A DNA stretch of 64,000 nucleotides from Limnohabitans sp. 15K (GCF_002778285.1 NZ_NESM01000002.1:372001-436000); one strand, 5' to 3'; positions 52,301 through 60,374 are shown, numbered from the stretch's first letter. The notes: a model not told the origin generated them from the sequence alone. Translations and numbers: made by a program.

Positions 52301-52571
52301 ACTGGGCTACCCACCTGCCGAAAAACAGTCACACCGCTATGTGGTCGTGCTCAGTGATGGGCAACGCACACTGGGTGTCTCGGTACACGAGTTCGTGGGT
52401 CGCCAAGAACTCTTTACCAAAGACATCCACCCTCGCTTGGCGGCTTTGCCCGGTGTAGGCGGCGCCAGCATTTTGGGTGATGGCCGTGTGGTGTTGATTT
52501 TGGACGCTGCAGCTTTGTACCGCTTGGCGGAAAACCTGCAAACCCCGCACCACTTGCCATTGGCCGCTTAA
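49302..52571 (+). CDS. cheA: Chemotaxis histidine kinase CheA
   Basis: 1089 residues from GTG 49302 with AAAGGAG at 49286-49292. The Hpt domain at 1-120 has phospho-His H49 in RAFHSLKGLSR. Two further helical regions (about 205-350 and 380-520) look like Hpt-like folds without a clear HxxKG. Pro/Ala-rich linkers occur at about 146-200 and 575-660. Then come the dimer domain (about 664-770), the ATP domain (HMVRNSADHGVE near 807, DDGKGIDPE, GRGVGMDVV) and a CheW-like C-terminus (about 945-1085). It phosphorylates CheB and the receivers. The length exceeds the usual ~700 because of the extra domains and linkers. Confidence 0.95.
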   Translation: MSDDFLETIWAQYAVETEEHIESIESLLVKADSESLNAEEVSGLFRAFHSLKGLSRVMELGALESVAHRCEDLLGMVREGTASLDKNTVDLLLRSLDDIKLLCEKAVAERSDGEKPVALLAELERAFKMVSQGQALTVADKSELPTATAPAPAPAPAPAPAPAPESAPVETPQNAAPASAVPASTPAPSAPAAPVVRAEPTKAADGTTDNRQVVFLRLISNGLPILERLANSIATKEGGPQVLAVANDIRKPLSWMLKGSNSLGYAGLDTRIEEILDALPVSEEISQADGERMVDVIVAFLDDLKTLGETTGVDLGGESLAKVLARTLKDNLLMHLLQVEELLQTLEGPTNVHDDEISNLLSQRFSRIHGYLSSLYPQSRTDVPLLLVDAFARAARNQMGIDSEVIALCRESLQFIRDLLGTSGRQPLKQGPLKAADESLHQRIRDYLWAHDDAGDTPVDAVRQFVASMNIPIELSELLSPDNTRELVEMIQEGHLAYLIKAHLESSESIATAFLEWVHEKGRVITNRTLIEDNLSWYEMLFISKAPRVSIEQDLNTIDQGSGHVVLLGELGKDHNKPNTSAKPTTPAQASAPAAATKTSTAPAKAAASATTAAATPAATAPSTAPVAASSSTPSTEVAVAKPAAAAPARAASPAAANASSNVIRVPGEMLDQFMNQIGEMVLVRGQLAHIIGDQRAREGLHRLRQEGQQKDPQTQLADLQQVAENLEDQLRRLQETDALIQGALSRLQDSVMGLRVVPVELVFKRFPRMVRDLALAQGKQIRLELIGQEVKIDKAMVESLADPLLHMVRNSADHGVEKPEERRESGKPDEAVIRIQAEQQGSRIMIRVIDDGKGIDPERVRRKAVDRGLVKEEDSLQMSKEDILSFIFRPAFSTADVVTETSGRGVGMDVVRTSVMRLGGTIHLDSEVGKGTTFTMQMPLSAAVQEVLLVNTANQTMAIPGRYVAELVEVSPDEYQTVKGRTAILLRGNFLPIVRLEEVLGYPPAEKQSHRYVVVLSDGQRTLGVSVHEFVGRQELFTKDIHPRLAALPGVGGASILGDGRVVLILDAAALYRLAENLQTPHHLPLAA
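49745..49780 (+). repeat. Hexanucleotide repeat in cheA
   Basis: TGCACC repeated six times, encoding the alternating Ala-Pro linker. Being a multiple of three, copy-number change would alter linker length without a frameshift. Confidence 0.85.
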
Positions 52572-52590
52572 TCCGGGCACTGCAAGGCAC

Positions 52591-53007
52591 ATGGCACAGT
52601 TCCTTCACATCCGGGTTGAAGACATTGACCTCTTGCTCCCTGCTTTGCAGGTGCATGAGGTCATTGGTCTTGAACAACAAGACCGCTCGGCAGATGACCA
52701 TGCCATCTGGCGAGACGAAGTCATTGCCCGTTGCGACTTGGGCCACGTCTTGCAGCGCTGCCCCGCTGCTTTGCCCCATCGGCACTATGGCGTGGTCTAC
52801 AGCCCAGACGAGACGGACGGCTTGCCGATTTTGATGCTGATTGACGAAGTTTTGGGCTTGCGCAACCCGACGCGTGAGCAGCTGCACAAGCTGCCCGGTG
52901 GCATATCTGCAGCGCATGGCCTGTTTGATGGCATTTGGATTGACAACAAGCTCGGGCTGAAAGCCTATTGCGTCAGAACAATATTGCCTGAAGATTTTTT
53001 GGGATAA
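52591..53007 (+). CDS. Divergent CheW-like protein
   Basis: 138 residues. The order of strands and motifs fits CheW (FLHIRVEDIDLLLPALQVHE, VIARCDLGHVLQ, YGVVYSPDETDGLPILMLID, EVLGLRNPTREQLHKLP), but the usual VxGVxNxRGxxxPVxDL is altered to a form with DEVIARCDL. It lies 19 bases after cheA. It may be a second coupling protein or a partner of the triple-CheW protein, similar in position to ChpC-type proteins. Confidence 0.7.
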   Translation: MAQFLHIRVEDIDLLLPALQVHEVIGLEQQDRSADDHAIWRDEVIARCDLGHVLQRCPAALPHRHYGVVYSPDETDGLPILMLIDEVLGLRNPTREQLHKLPGGISAAHGLFDGIWIDNKLGLKAYCVRTILPEDFLG

Positions 53008-53044
53008 ATCTTCAGCGCTGAGTTAGGGCGATTGGCCCAACAAC

Positions 53045-53578
53045 TCAATCGTTGGACAAACCGCTCAAGTCTTCTTCCACATCGGAAGCTTTTTCACTTT
53101 GGGTGAGTTCTTGGCGCAAGAACTTCATCACCACCATCTCAAAACCCAAACCGATTTCTGACAAGCAAATATTGTCTGCCACCTGCTGCATAGCGGCAAT
53201 CGCTTGCTCTACGGTCAGTTCTGTGCGTTGGTATTTGGCACCTAACATGAAGGCAGTGTCGGCATACTCAGGGGGCAGGTACGACCAAATATCGGTTTTG
53301 GCGGAGCGAATTTTTTGATAACAATCCGCTTTGGGCATCGGAGGCGGCTCTTCGTTCTTGGCCACCGCAAAAGCGGCCATTTGCTGCCAGTCGGCCGTGC
53401 GCTCAGCGCCAGAAATGAAAGTTTTATCCAACTGGGCACAGCACAACATGGCCATGCCTCTGCGCATGCGGTTCGCCTCAAAAGTATCAGCAGACGACTC
53501 GACCACCTTCTCGTAAGCTTGCTTGGCTCGCTTTTTGAGAACTTCTGGTGACTCGGCTCCCTTGAAGATCGAAAACAT
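53045..53578 (-). CDS. Unknown helical protein
   Basis: 177 residues from ATG 53578; in-frame ATG 53632 and TTG 53716 are possible earlier starts, and none has a clear ribosome-binding site. The product is soluble and helical with LKKRAKQAYEKVVESS, RMRRGMAMLCCAQLDKTFI, YLPPEYADTAFMLGAKYQ. I recognise no family. It lies between the chemotaxis operon and flaG on the opposite strand. Confidence 0.55.
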   Translation of the reverse strand: MFSIFKGAESPEVLKKRAKQAYEKVVESSADTFEANRMRRGMAMLCCAQLDKTFISGAERTADWQQMAAFAVAKNEEPPPMPKADCYQKIRSAKTDIWSYLPPEYADTAFMLGAKYQRTELTVEQAIAAMQQVADNICLSEIGLGFEMVVMKFLRQELTQSEKASDVEEDLSGLSND

Positions 53579-53823
53579 GAATACCCGGTAATAAGTGCCA
53601 GCGCTTTGCGAGCATGACAAAAGAGAACGCATAGGCTTTGGCAAGGCCAAATTCCATACCCCAAACTGATTAGCAGTATAAACGTTGTTGTCAATATTGA
53701 GAATTTTTTTAGACAATAAAGAATTTCATGTATTTGGGCAGGTGGCGTTTTAAGGCATCTTCCATCCAATTCAAAATTGGATAAAAGTTGTACTTTTATG
53801 TGCAGCCACTGCACTCAAGGCTC

Positions 53824-53849
53824 AAAGCGGCAAAAAATTGCCGCTTTTT
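53824..53849 (+). terminator. Hairpin with T-tract
   Basis: AAAGCGGCAA, loop of four A, TTGCCGCTTT, with five T in total at the end. It has terminator shape, but no plus-strand gene ends directly upstream; it may insulate the flaG promoter. Confidence 0.6.
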
Positions 53850-53861
53850 CGGCAAAACCGC

Positions 53862-53888
53862 TCAAGTTTTGCCGCCCACTGTCGAATC
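53862..53888 (+). promoter_or_regulatory. Candidate FliA (sigma-28) promoter of flaG
   Basis: TCAAG (53862-53866), 14 bases, GTCGAATC (53881-53888), six of eight -10 bases matching GCCGATTC. It lies about 90 bases before the flaG ATG. The -35 is inside the loop and right arm of the inverted repeat at 53850-53874. Confidence 0.6.
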
Positions 53889-53978
53889 ATGAAGACGATA
53901 CCCCCAAATTGGTCGGCCTCAACGCTGGATCAACCGTCAGTACTGTCCGAGGGGGTGCCTGGATTAAAGGAATAACCC

Positions 53979-54347
53979 ATGAGCAACGATATCACCCCCA
54001 ACCGCCTGCCGCCCGCCGCAGTGCCCAGCACTCCCACCGCGAAACCTGCAGAGGCGGTACGCCCCCAAGTGGCCGAAGCGGCCAAACCTGCAGTTGAAAC
54101 AAAACCCAAGCAAGACCCCCAAGAAAGCCGACGCTCTTTACAAGAGGCCTCGGAGCAATTGAACCAACAAATGCGCCGCAACAGCCGCGACCTGAGCTTC
54201 AGTGTGGACGATGTGGCCAATACCGTGGTGCTCACGGTGAAGAACAAAGAAGGCGAAGTGGTTCGCCAGATCCCCAATGAAGTGGCCCTGCGCGTTGCCC
54301 ACAACATGGACAACGTTAAGGGCTTGATGCAAGACGGAAAGTCTTGA
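53979..54347 (+). CDS. flaG: FlaG family protein
   Basis: 122 residues. A Pro/Ala-rich N-terminus (1-50) precedes the FlaG domain (EQLNQQMRRNSRDLSFSVDD, VVLTVKNKEGEVVRQIPNEV). FlaG influences filament length and often lies beside flagellin genes, as here. AAAGGAA before ATG 53979 could serve as ribosome-binding site. It has its own sigma-28 candidate. Confidence 0.9.
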   Translation: MSNDITPNRLPPAAVPSTPTAKPAEAVRPQVAEAAKPAVETKPKQDPQESRRSLQEASEQLNQQMRRNSRDLSFSVDDVANTVVLTVKNKEGEVVRQIPNEVALRVAHNMDNVKGLMQDGKS

Positions 54348-54373
54348 TTCAAACAAAAAAATCAAACAATGCC

Positions 54374-54400
54374 TAAAGCTTGTTGACCAGCAACCGATTC
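54374..54400 (+). promoter_or_regulatory. FliA (sigma-28) promoter of flagellin
   Basis: TAAAG (54374-54378), 14 bases, ACCGATTC (54393-54400). The leader to the fliC ATG at 54509 is about 100 bases and has AAGGAG at 54496-54501. Confidence 0.85.
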
Positions 54401-54508
54401 ATCAAGTAACAGAGATTCAAATTCGATTTTCTGTACCAAACAGGCAGGTCCTACTCCCTTCGGGTTCCTGCCAACCTTTTGAACTAAACCTCTCCAAGGA
54501 GTAAGACC

Positions 54509-55345
54509 ATGTCAGTTATCAACACCAACGTGAACGCTCTGGTTGCGCAAAATGCAGCCACTGTCAACAGCCGCAGCATGACCAAAGCGATGGAACAGCT
54601 CTCTACCGGCAAACGCATCAACGGTGCCGCCGACGATGCAGCAGGTCTGGCCATCAGCAACAAAATGACTTCTCAAATTCGCGGTCTGAATCAAGCCGTT
54701 CGCAATGCCAATGATGGCATCTCGATGATTCAGGTGGCTGAAGGCGCTACTATTGAAGTGACCAACATGCTCCAGCGTATGCGTGAATTGGCCGTTCAAG
54801 GAATTAACGATACCAACACAGCCTTGGATCGTACCTCCCTCAAAACTGAATATCAGCAGCTTGGCAAGGAGATTCAGCGCATTTCAGCTAACACTGAGTG
54901 GAACACGACCAAGGTGGCCAATGCCTCTGCCAACTCTGCTGCGTTCCAAGTGGGCGCCAACTCTAGCCAGACCATCACCGTGGCGTTTTCTGATATTACT
55001 GGGTTGAGTGGAATGACCGCGGTTATTTCTGCTGCCGATGCTGCAAGTGCAGGCTCCGTAGCCGATTTTGCCGGTACAACATTAAGCAACTTAGATACTG
55101 CAATTACTGCTATCAGCTCTTACCGAAGCACACTCGGTGCATCCATCAACCGACTCAACTACGCAGCTGACAATTTGCAAAATGTTTCAACAAATACTTC
55201 TGAATCTCGCAGTCGTATTCTGGACACTGACTACGCGCAGGCAACGACAGAGTTGGCACGGACGCAAATCATCCAACAAGCGGCCACGGCGATGTTGGCG
55301 CAGGCCAACCAACAGCCTCAGTCGGTGCTCTCACTGCTGCGCTGA
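54509..55345 (+). CDS. fliC: Flagellin FliC
   Basis: 278 residues, short for a flagellin. N-terminal SVINTNVNALVAQNAATVNS, MEQLSTGKRINGAADDAAGL and NMLQRMRELAVQGIND, and C-terminal SRILDTDYAQATTELARTQI, QAATAMLAQANQQPQSVLSL are the conserved D0/D1 ends. The central part (about 145-195) is small, rich in Ser/Thr/Ala, and is where O-linked nonulosonic sugars would be attached. Maf and the pseudaminic pathway lie directly downstream on the other strand. Exported without cleavage, assembled under the FliD cap. Confidence 0.98.
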   Translation: MSVINTNVNALVAQNAATVNSRSMTKAMEQLSTGKRINGAADDAAGLAISNKMTSQIRGLNQAVRNANDGISMIQVAEGATIEVTNMLQRMRELAVQGINDTNTALDRTSLKTEYQQLGKEIQRISANTEWNTTKVANASANSAAFQVGANSSQTITVAFSDITGLSGMTAVISAADAASAGSVADFAGTTLSNLDTAITAISSYRSTLGASINRLNYAADNLQNVSTNTSESRSRILDTDYAQATTELARTQIIQQAATAMLAQANQQPQSVLSLLR

Positions 55346-55906
55346 TTGAATCTACGCTAGTTTGAAAGCCTGGTGGATTATGTCCATCAGGCTCTTTAAA
55401 TTGCTTTTTCCGTTTTAATGCCGTTCCCATATTTTTTGACGTTGTCCGAAAATTGACAATTTGGTGAATCTTGAACCAACGACAAAAATCGGACAATTGA
55501 AAAATTTGGCTGTGTGGCATTGAAATCAAGGTACAGCCGTTAAATATACGTCATAAAATTTCGAAATTGGATAATAGCTAGCGGTTTACGGAGCACTAGG
55601 CCACTAATAAGAATATGGGCATCCAGAATTAATTTTCTAATAGGTATTTTTGCTGCAGATCGATAGCAGTTAAAATTTCAAAGCCTGCTAAGTCAATACC
55701 TTCCTAAAAAGCTACTCATTGAAACGGTGATCAATGAGTAGTGTTAGATAATTAGAATTTAACTACAGTATCCGAAAGAAGCCAATCTTAAATTTAAATA
55801 ACTAATTTTTTACACATAGCTTCGCCATATAGCACTTCAACCCTGAACCCACCCTAATAACTATCGTAACAAGGAGGGCTATTTAGCACAAGGGATTCCA
55901 ACCTAA
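55346..55906. other. Long AT-rich intergenic region between convergent fliC and maf
   Basis: 561 bases. A terminator hairpin lies at 55367-55393. The rest is markedly AT-richer than the neighbouring genes and has no frame of gene-like length. It may mark the junction of the flagellar core and the glycosylation island. Confidence 0.5.
55367..55393 (+). terminator. fliC transcription terminator
   Basis: AGCCTGGTGGA (55367-55377), loop of five bases, TCCATCAGGCT (55383-55393) with one G-T pair, followed by a T-rich tract. It lies 21 bases after the fliC stop. Confidence 0.85.
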
Positions 55907-57700
55907 TCAGTTGAAGTAAGCATTCTTTAGAATTTCAGGATCAATTGTGCCGTGCTCAATCACCTTCTTGTAAAAACCATCTAAATGATCGAGTATTTCC
56001 TTGGCAAAACTGGCTGACGAAATAATATTTTCATAAATTTTATCATATTGACGCACAGCATCTTCTATTCCATTCATATCCTCGCGAATGTGAGTTTTAT
56101 AACGAATATCATCAAAATTTGAACTATTCAATATATCAATAAACGATTTACTGCTTGGATGGTGATTTTTGAGGGCCATGTTCAATACATCGAGTCTTTT
56201 CAACTGTTTTTGATTGGGATTTTTTCCCATTTTCAGACACAGTTTGTGCCCTTTTTCTGCCAATACTTTCATGGCATCAATTCCATTACGAATCCTTACC
56301 AGCCCCTCAGCCAAGCGTTGAATGTGTTCAGGATCAATGCCCCTTTTAAAAGGCTGCACCAAGGGTGTCTTGAACAGTTTGGCAGCCTGTATCTCTTGAC
56401 AGACGGTTGCAAATGGCAACTGTATTGCACCTTCGATTCGGGCTCCACCCTCTGTTGCATTGATGATCAGCCTTTCTGGTAAGGCCTTGATTCGGCTTTC
56501 ATACCAAGTCTTATAGGTCAGCAGTTGGCGCTCAGTTCGCAGACGACCACCGTAGTAACCCTCCACGTCAAAACCCGCCTCCACCCGCCCAGATAAAAGA
56601 CCAGCGTCATAAGGGTTTATGTATCCATCTGCGTGATCTTTCCCCCCAGTCAGAGCCAAATCCTGACCAATGAACACAATTGGATTGGCTTCCAAGTGCT
56701 CGGCCAGCGCAAAGGCTGATGTGGCCACCGAACCACCCGTACTCAATAGGGACACCTTGACGCCCAATTCCTTAAGAATCTGGTAAACAGACAGATTGGC
56801 ACAGGTCAATAGGTGGTTCTGATCGTTAGACCATAAGAGCTTGCTTCCACAGCCAATGTCGACGCAAAACGCTGTGCCTTCATCTATTTCATTTCTTGGC
56901 CATGAGGGGACTGATTCAGGGTCAAGTGCCAGAATTGCATCTGGCACGATTCCGTGTGCTTTAAGAATGGGCCAAACCATGTCAACAGCTATGATGGTAA
57001 ATAAATCCTGATTCATTGCCAATAATGGCAATTGTTTATTGAGAGATGGCCCAGCAGCCACGATCAGGGCGGGCCTGTCTTTACGTATACCTTGCCATTG
57101 TTGGAGGTATTCACCACCAGATGCCAACGGGGCATTAATTAGGGCATTGCGCAAGTACGGCATTGTCACACTCAGGTTGGTCGCCTTGCTCATGACCTTT
57201 ATGTTGATGCCTGCGGCCACTTTCTCAAACAGTTGACGGGTTTCAGAAGGCCGCAAGTTCATTTGCGTCTGGGAAAGAATAGGTTTCCAACCGTCCATCG
57301 AATTGACATCGACAAGTTCTAGCAATTTCACGGCACGTTGCGCTACAGGTCCACCTGCGATGATTGTCAACCTCTCAGCCAAAAGATGCTGCCGCAGTGC
57401 ATCTCGCTCTGAAATAGTTAGTTGATAGGCATAGGGCGATTCAGCCTCCAACACCACCACACGAGAGCACTGGGTCACGCGCGAAAAAACCTCATTAATA
57501 GAATCAGGATGGCAGGATCCATAGATCATCCAAAGCATGCGCTTTCTTGTCCAGTCCACGTCAACTGCCAGATCATCCAAGTCCAAAGGCCGAGGACCAG
57601 ACTGGTCAGCAGCTTGATAAATCCAGTTGAAGGCTTCGATGCGCTCAGCATCGATGACTATTGACTGTAGATCCAGATCAGGACTCATCAGAGACTCCAA
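55907..57700 (-). CDS. Maf-type flagellin glycosyltransferase (MAF_flag10/DUF115)
   Basis: 597 residues; ATG 57700 or ATG 57688. The central domain has the Maf/DUF115 signature: PALIVAAGPSLNKQLPLLAM, FTIIAVDMVWPILKAHGIVPD, ALDPESVPSW, STGGSVATSAFALAEHL and FIGQDLALTGGKDHADGY. Such proteins transfer pseudaminic or legionaminic acid to Ser/Thr of flagellin before export. Its start overlaps the pseI 3' end, so it is co-transcribed with the sugar genes. The C-terminal part (about 430-597) is helical and variable. It has the lower GC of the island. Confidence 0.85.
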   Translation of the reverse strand: MESLMSPDLDLQSIVIDAERIEAFNWIYQAADQSGPRPLDLDDLAVDVDWTRKRMLWMIYGSCHPDSINEVFSRVTQCSRVVVLEAESPYAYQLTISERDALRQHLLAERLTIIAGGPVAQRAVKLLELVDVNSMDGWKPILSQTQMNLRPSETRQLFEKVAAGINIKVMSKATNLSVTMPYLRNALINAPLASGGEYLQQWQGIRKDRPALIVAAGPSLNKQLPLLAMNQDLFTIIAVDMVWPILKAHGIVPDAILALDPESVPSWPRNEIDEGTAFCVDIGCGSKLLWSNDQNHLLTCANLSVYQILKELGVKVSLLSTGGSVATSAFALAEHLEANPIVFIGQDLALTGGKDHADGYINPYDAGLLSGRVEAGFDVEGYYGGRLRTERQLLTYKTWYESRIKALPERLIINATEGGARIEGAIQLPFATVCQEIQAAKLFKTPLVQPFKRGIDPEHIQRLAEGLVRIRNGIDAMKVLAEKGHKLCLKMGKNPNQKQLKRLDVLNMALKNHHPSSKSFIDILNSSNFDDIRYKTHIREDMNGIEDAVRQYDKIYENIISSASFAKEILDHLDGFYKKVIEHGTIDPEILKNAYFN

Positions 57701-58763
57701 ATTCGTTCAAAAACTTTTCATCAAAATGATGCCAACTAACGGGCGTGTGTTGATTAGCGGCATTTATCAAGCGTTTACCAATCAAAGCAGGCAGCCATTT
57801 AGGTGGCAAACCGAAACCAGGTCTCACGCTGGTAATGTCGCTTGGCTGGATTTCCTCTCCTGCTGTGAGGGAGCGGGTGAAATACAAAGACCTTCGAAAC
57901 TGGGCATTGCCCTGTTCGCTGGACTTTCTCCCATAGTCAACTTTGCCCAAACACTGCCAAGCTCTCTTTGCACCCAAGCACAGGGCGGCCAAATCAGCCG
58001 GCTCCAGAGAAAAACTGTCGTCCGGCCCTCCACCGCTGCGGTCCAAGGTGAAGTGCTTTTCGATGATGCTGGCGCCCATGGCCACGCTGGTGATGGCAGT
58101 GGTGTTGTCCAAGGTGTGGTCTGACAAGCCTGTGACCAATCCAAAGCGATTGATCATGTCAGGGATGGTGCGCAGGTTGTAGTCTTCCGCTGGTGCAGGG
58201 TATCCACTCACGCAATGCAAAACGGCAAGTTGCTTGCAGCCGCCTTCCCGGGCGGCGTCAATTGCTTCCAGAATTTCTTTGGCATCGGCCATACCAGTCG
58301 AAATGATCATGGGCTTGCCAGTGCTGGCGGCGTATTTAATTAACGGCAGGTCCACCACTTCAAACGATGCGATTTTGTAAGCTGGGGCGTTCAGGTCTTC
58401 TAGCAGGTCGATGGCGGTGTTGTCAAAGGGCGAGCTAAAGATGGTGATGCCCAGTTGGCGTGCGCGGTCAAACAGGGGTTTGTGCCAGTCCCAAGGCATG
58501 TGAGCTTCTTCGTACAACTCATATAGCGTGCGGCCGTCCCACAGACCGCCGCGAATCTTGAAGTCTTCGCTGTCGCAGTTGAGCGTGATGGTGTCGGGCT
58601 TGTAAGTTTGCAGCTTGACAGCGTCTGCACCCGCCTTTTTGGCTTCTTCAATAATGCGCAGCGCAGTTTCAAGTTTTCCGTTGTGATTGGCTGATAGTTC
58701 AGCGATCACATAAGGCGAATGATCCGGGCCGATAGGTCGGCCTGCGATTTCAATTTGTGGCAT
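57678..58763 (-). CDS. pseI: Pseudaminic acid synthase PseI
   Basis: 361 residues. NeuB-type TIM barrel (YVIAELSANHNGKLETALRI, GADAVKLQTYKPDTITLN, PAYKIASFEVVDLPLI, MIISTGMADAKEILEA, LHCVSGYPAPAEDYNL, GLSDHT, GASIIEKHFTLDRS-GGGPDDSFSL) followed by an antifreeze-like SAF domain (about 290-350: RRSLYFTRSLTAGEEIQPSD). The SGG(G)PDDSFSLEP stretch and DCDSEDFKI features point to PseI over NeuB. It condenses 2,4-diacetamido-trideoxy-L-altrose with phosphoenolpyruvate. It overlaps pseH by 14 bases. Confidence 0.93.
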   Translation of the reverse strand: MPQIEIAGRPIGPDHSPYVIAELSANHNGKLETALRIIEEAKKAGADAVKLQTYKPDTITLNCDSEDFKIRGGLWDGRTLYELYEEAHMPWDWHKPLFDRARQLGITIFSSPFDNTAIDLLEDLNAPAYKIASFEVVDLPLIKYAASTGKPMIISTGMADAKEILEAIDAAREGGCKQLAVLHCVSGYPAPAEDYNLRTIPDMINRFGLVTGLSDHTLDNTTAITSVAMGASIIEKHFTLDRSGGGPDDSFSLEPADLAALCLGAKRAWQCLGKVDYGRKSSEQGNAQFRRSLYFTRSLTAGEEIQPSDITSVRPGFGLPPKWLPALIGKRLINAANQHTPVSWHHFDEKFLNEFGVSDES

Positions 58764-59289
58764 TTGGTTGCTCCTGTTTTAGTTGGCTTTCGTGCCAGTC
58801 TTTAGCCAACAGGCCAAAGCAAAAAAGGGTGTGGTACTGATCAGAAATGCGTTTTTGTTCTCTAAGGCGGCCTTCTTCTGCAAAGCCCAGCTTTTGGTGG
58901 AACGCGATGGACGCCACATTGCTTTCAATAGCTTGCCCACACACTTTGTGTAACCCTAGGGCTTTGAAGGCGTGTGCCAAAGCAGCTTGGCCAAGTTTTG
59001 AGCCGCTGCCTTTAGGAGCGCCTGGCCGTGCGTAAAAACCCCAGTCTGCAATGCCGCCTTGGCAGACTGGGTTGAATTGAACAAAGCCAAGAGGATCGGA
59101 GCCTTCCAACACGATCAACTGTTGCCGGGTCTTGTCATCTTTCACACGTGCAAACCAGTTGAGGTGCTCTTCCAGGCTGATTTCATTCTGAGTCAGCATG
59201 TAGCCGCGCACATCGAGGTGGTTACGCCAAGCCAAGACCATGGGGAGGTCGTCTTCTGTGATTGCACGAACGATACAAGCGTCAGACAT
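58750..59289 (-). CDS. pseH: PseH, UDP-amino-sugar N-acetyltransferase
   Basis: 179 residues, GNAT fold: VRAITEDDLPMVLAWRNHLD, HLNWFARVKDDKTRQQLIVL, GFVQFNPVCQGGIADWGFYA, GSGSKLGQAALAHAFKALGL, then ESNVASIAFHQKLGFAEEGR. The WRNxxDVR N-terminal motif and acetyl-CoA loop match PseH of Helicobacter and Campylobacter. It acetylates the 4-amino group of the UDP-altrose intermediate. It overlaps pseI and pseG genes at both ends. Confidence 0.9.
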   Translation of the reverse strand: MSDACIVRAITEDDLPMVLAWRNHLDVRGYMLTQNEISLEEHLNWFARVKDDKTRQQLIVLEGSDPLGFVQFNPVCQGGIADWGFYARPGAPKGSGSKLGQAALAHAFKALGLHKVCGQAIESNVASIAFHQKLGFAEEGRLREQKRISDQYHTLFCFGLLAKDWHESQLKQEQPNATN

Positions 59290-60373
59290 GGGGTGCCATA
59301 AGTAATTCGGCTACTTGCGATACGCCGTTGCACGCTACCAGTTTGGCTGCCGTTTGGCTCATTTTTCGGAGAGCTGCTGGTTGGTTTTTTTTGTTAAAGA
59401 GTGCAGACATTTGGGTCATCAGTTGCTGCGCGTCATCCGCTACCCAAGCAGCGTCATGCGACTTCAAGGCCATGGCTCCACTTTCTTGATTGCTCGCCAA
59501 GACCAAAATGAGTGTGGGCAAGCCCAAGGCACATCTTTCCCATGCACTGCCACCAGCTGCGCCGATGCACAAATCACTATCAGCCATGAGCTGCGCCATG
59601 TTGCTCACGCCAACCAACACTTTTGTTGGTCGGGTCATGGCGATTGCTTGAGCATGCACCTGGGCCAGCCAGGGGGCGGTTGGCCCCATGACCACTGTGA
59701 TTCGCAGGTCGAGGGGCAATTTGCAGCGAGTCAGAGCGTCAAGTACTTGACCCGTGGCGTTAACCTGGTCCACGCCGCCCATGGTAATCAGCAAGTTTTG
59801 CAACTGTGGATGGGCGCGGCGCTGCAGGCTGTATTCGCGCCATTGGGCAAATTCGGGCCGGAGCAATGTGTGTGCCGGTCCGATCAGGGTTTGAGTGTGG
59901 CGCCTGATCAGCCCGTCGTAGTCTTTGGCTTGTCGGCCCAAGTTTTGGTCCAATAACAGTTCGCAATCGTGCGGGCGATCAGCCAGGTCGTCAATGGCCA
60001 TGATGCGCCGTGTGTGAAGGCGCATGGTTTTTTCCCAACGACGGTCGAGCGCGTAATGATCCACCACGAGCCACTCAAGCAATTGTTTTCCGATTGCTTG
60101 CTGAGTTTGCACCGAATCACTGGCCCAGCCGGTGCCCAGCCATTTGGCATGGCTTGGATCTGCGGGCGCGCTAAAGCCACTTTCTGCTGGGGCAAGTGGT
60201 ATGGCTTTGTACCCGCGTTGTTGGATCAAATCAAGCAAGTGGCCTGAATGCGGGCGACATATGAAGATGCTTTGCGCACCTCGGTCTCGCAGGGCGTCAG
60301 CCAGCGCCAGACAGCGCATGACGTGGCCAGTGCCAATGTTTAGCGAGGCGTCGGTACGAAAGGCTATATTCAT
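59282..60373 (-). CDS. pseG: PseG, UDP-2,4-diacetamido-2,4,6-trideoxy-beta-L-altropyranose hydrolase
   Basis: 363 residues from ATG 60373. N-terminal FRTDASLNIGTGHVMRCLAL with catalytic H17 as in Campylobacter PseG; middle MAIDDLADRPHDCELLLDQN; C-terminal NLLITMGGVDQVNATGQVLD, CIGAAGGSAWERCALGLPTL, nucleotide-binding GT-B type half. It removes UDP to release the sugar used by PseI. It starts two bases after the HisF-like stop and overlaps pseH. Confidence 0.92.
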   Translation of the reverse strand: MNIAFRTDASLNIGTGHVMRCLALADALRDRGAQSIFICRPHSGHLLDLIQQRGYKAIPLAPAESGFSAPADPSHAKWLGTGWASDSVQTQQAIGKQLLEWLVVDHYALDRRWEKTMRLHTRRIMAIDDLADRPHDCELLLDQNLGRQAKDYDGLIRRHTQTLIGPAHTLLRPEFAQWREYSLQRRAHPQLQNLLITMGGVDQVNATGQVLDALTRCKLPLDLRITVVMGPTAPWLAQVHAQAIAMTRPTKVLVGVSNMAQLMADSDLCIGAAGGSAWERCALGLPTLILVLASNQESGAMALKSHDAAWVADDAQQLMTQMSALFNKKNQPAALRKMSQTAAKLVACNGVSQVAELLMAPHV

Positions 60374-60374
60374 T

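Larger units (their letters stand above)
53579..53978. other. Intergenic region before flaG with two tandem hairpins
   Basis: 400 bases without a supported gene if the minus-strand gene starts at 53578. It holds a hairpin at 53824-53847, an inverted repeat at 53850-53874 and a sigma-28 promoter at 53862-53888. The remainder is AT-rich (53640-53780). Confidence 0.5.

Noticed and set aside
55864..55874. TCGTAACAAGG resembling the 3' region of 16S rRNA
   Set aside because: Only 11 bases match and flanks do not; no rRNA structure or other rRNA segments are nearby.
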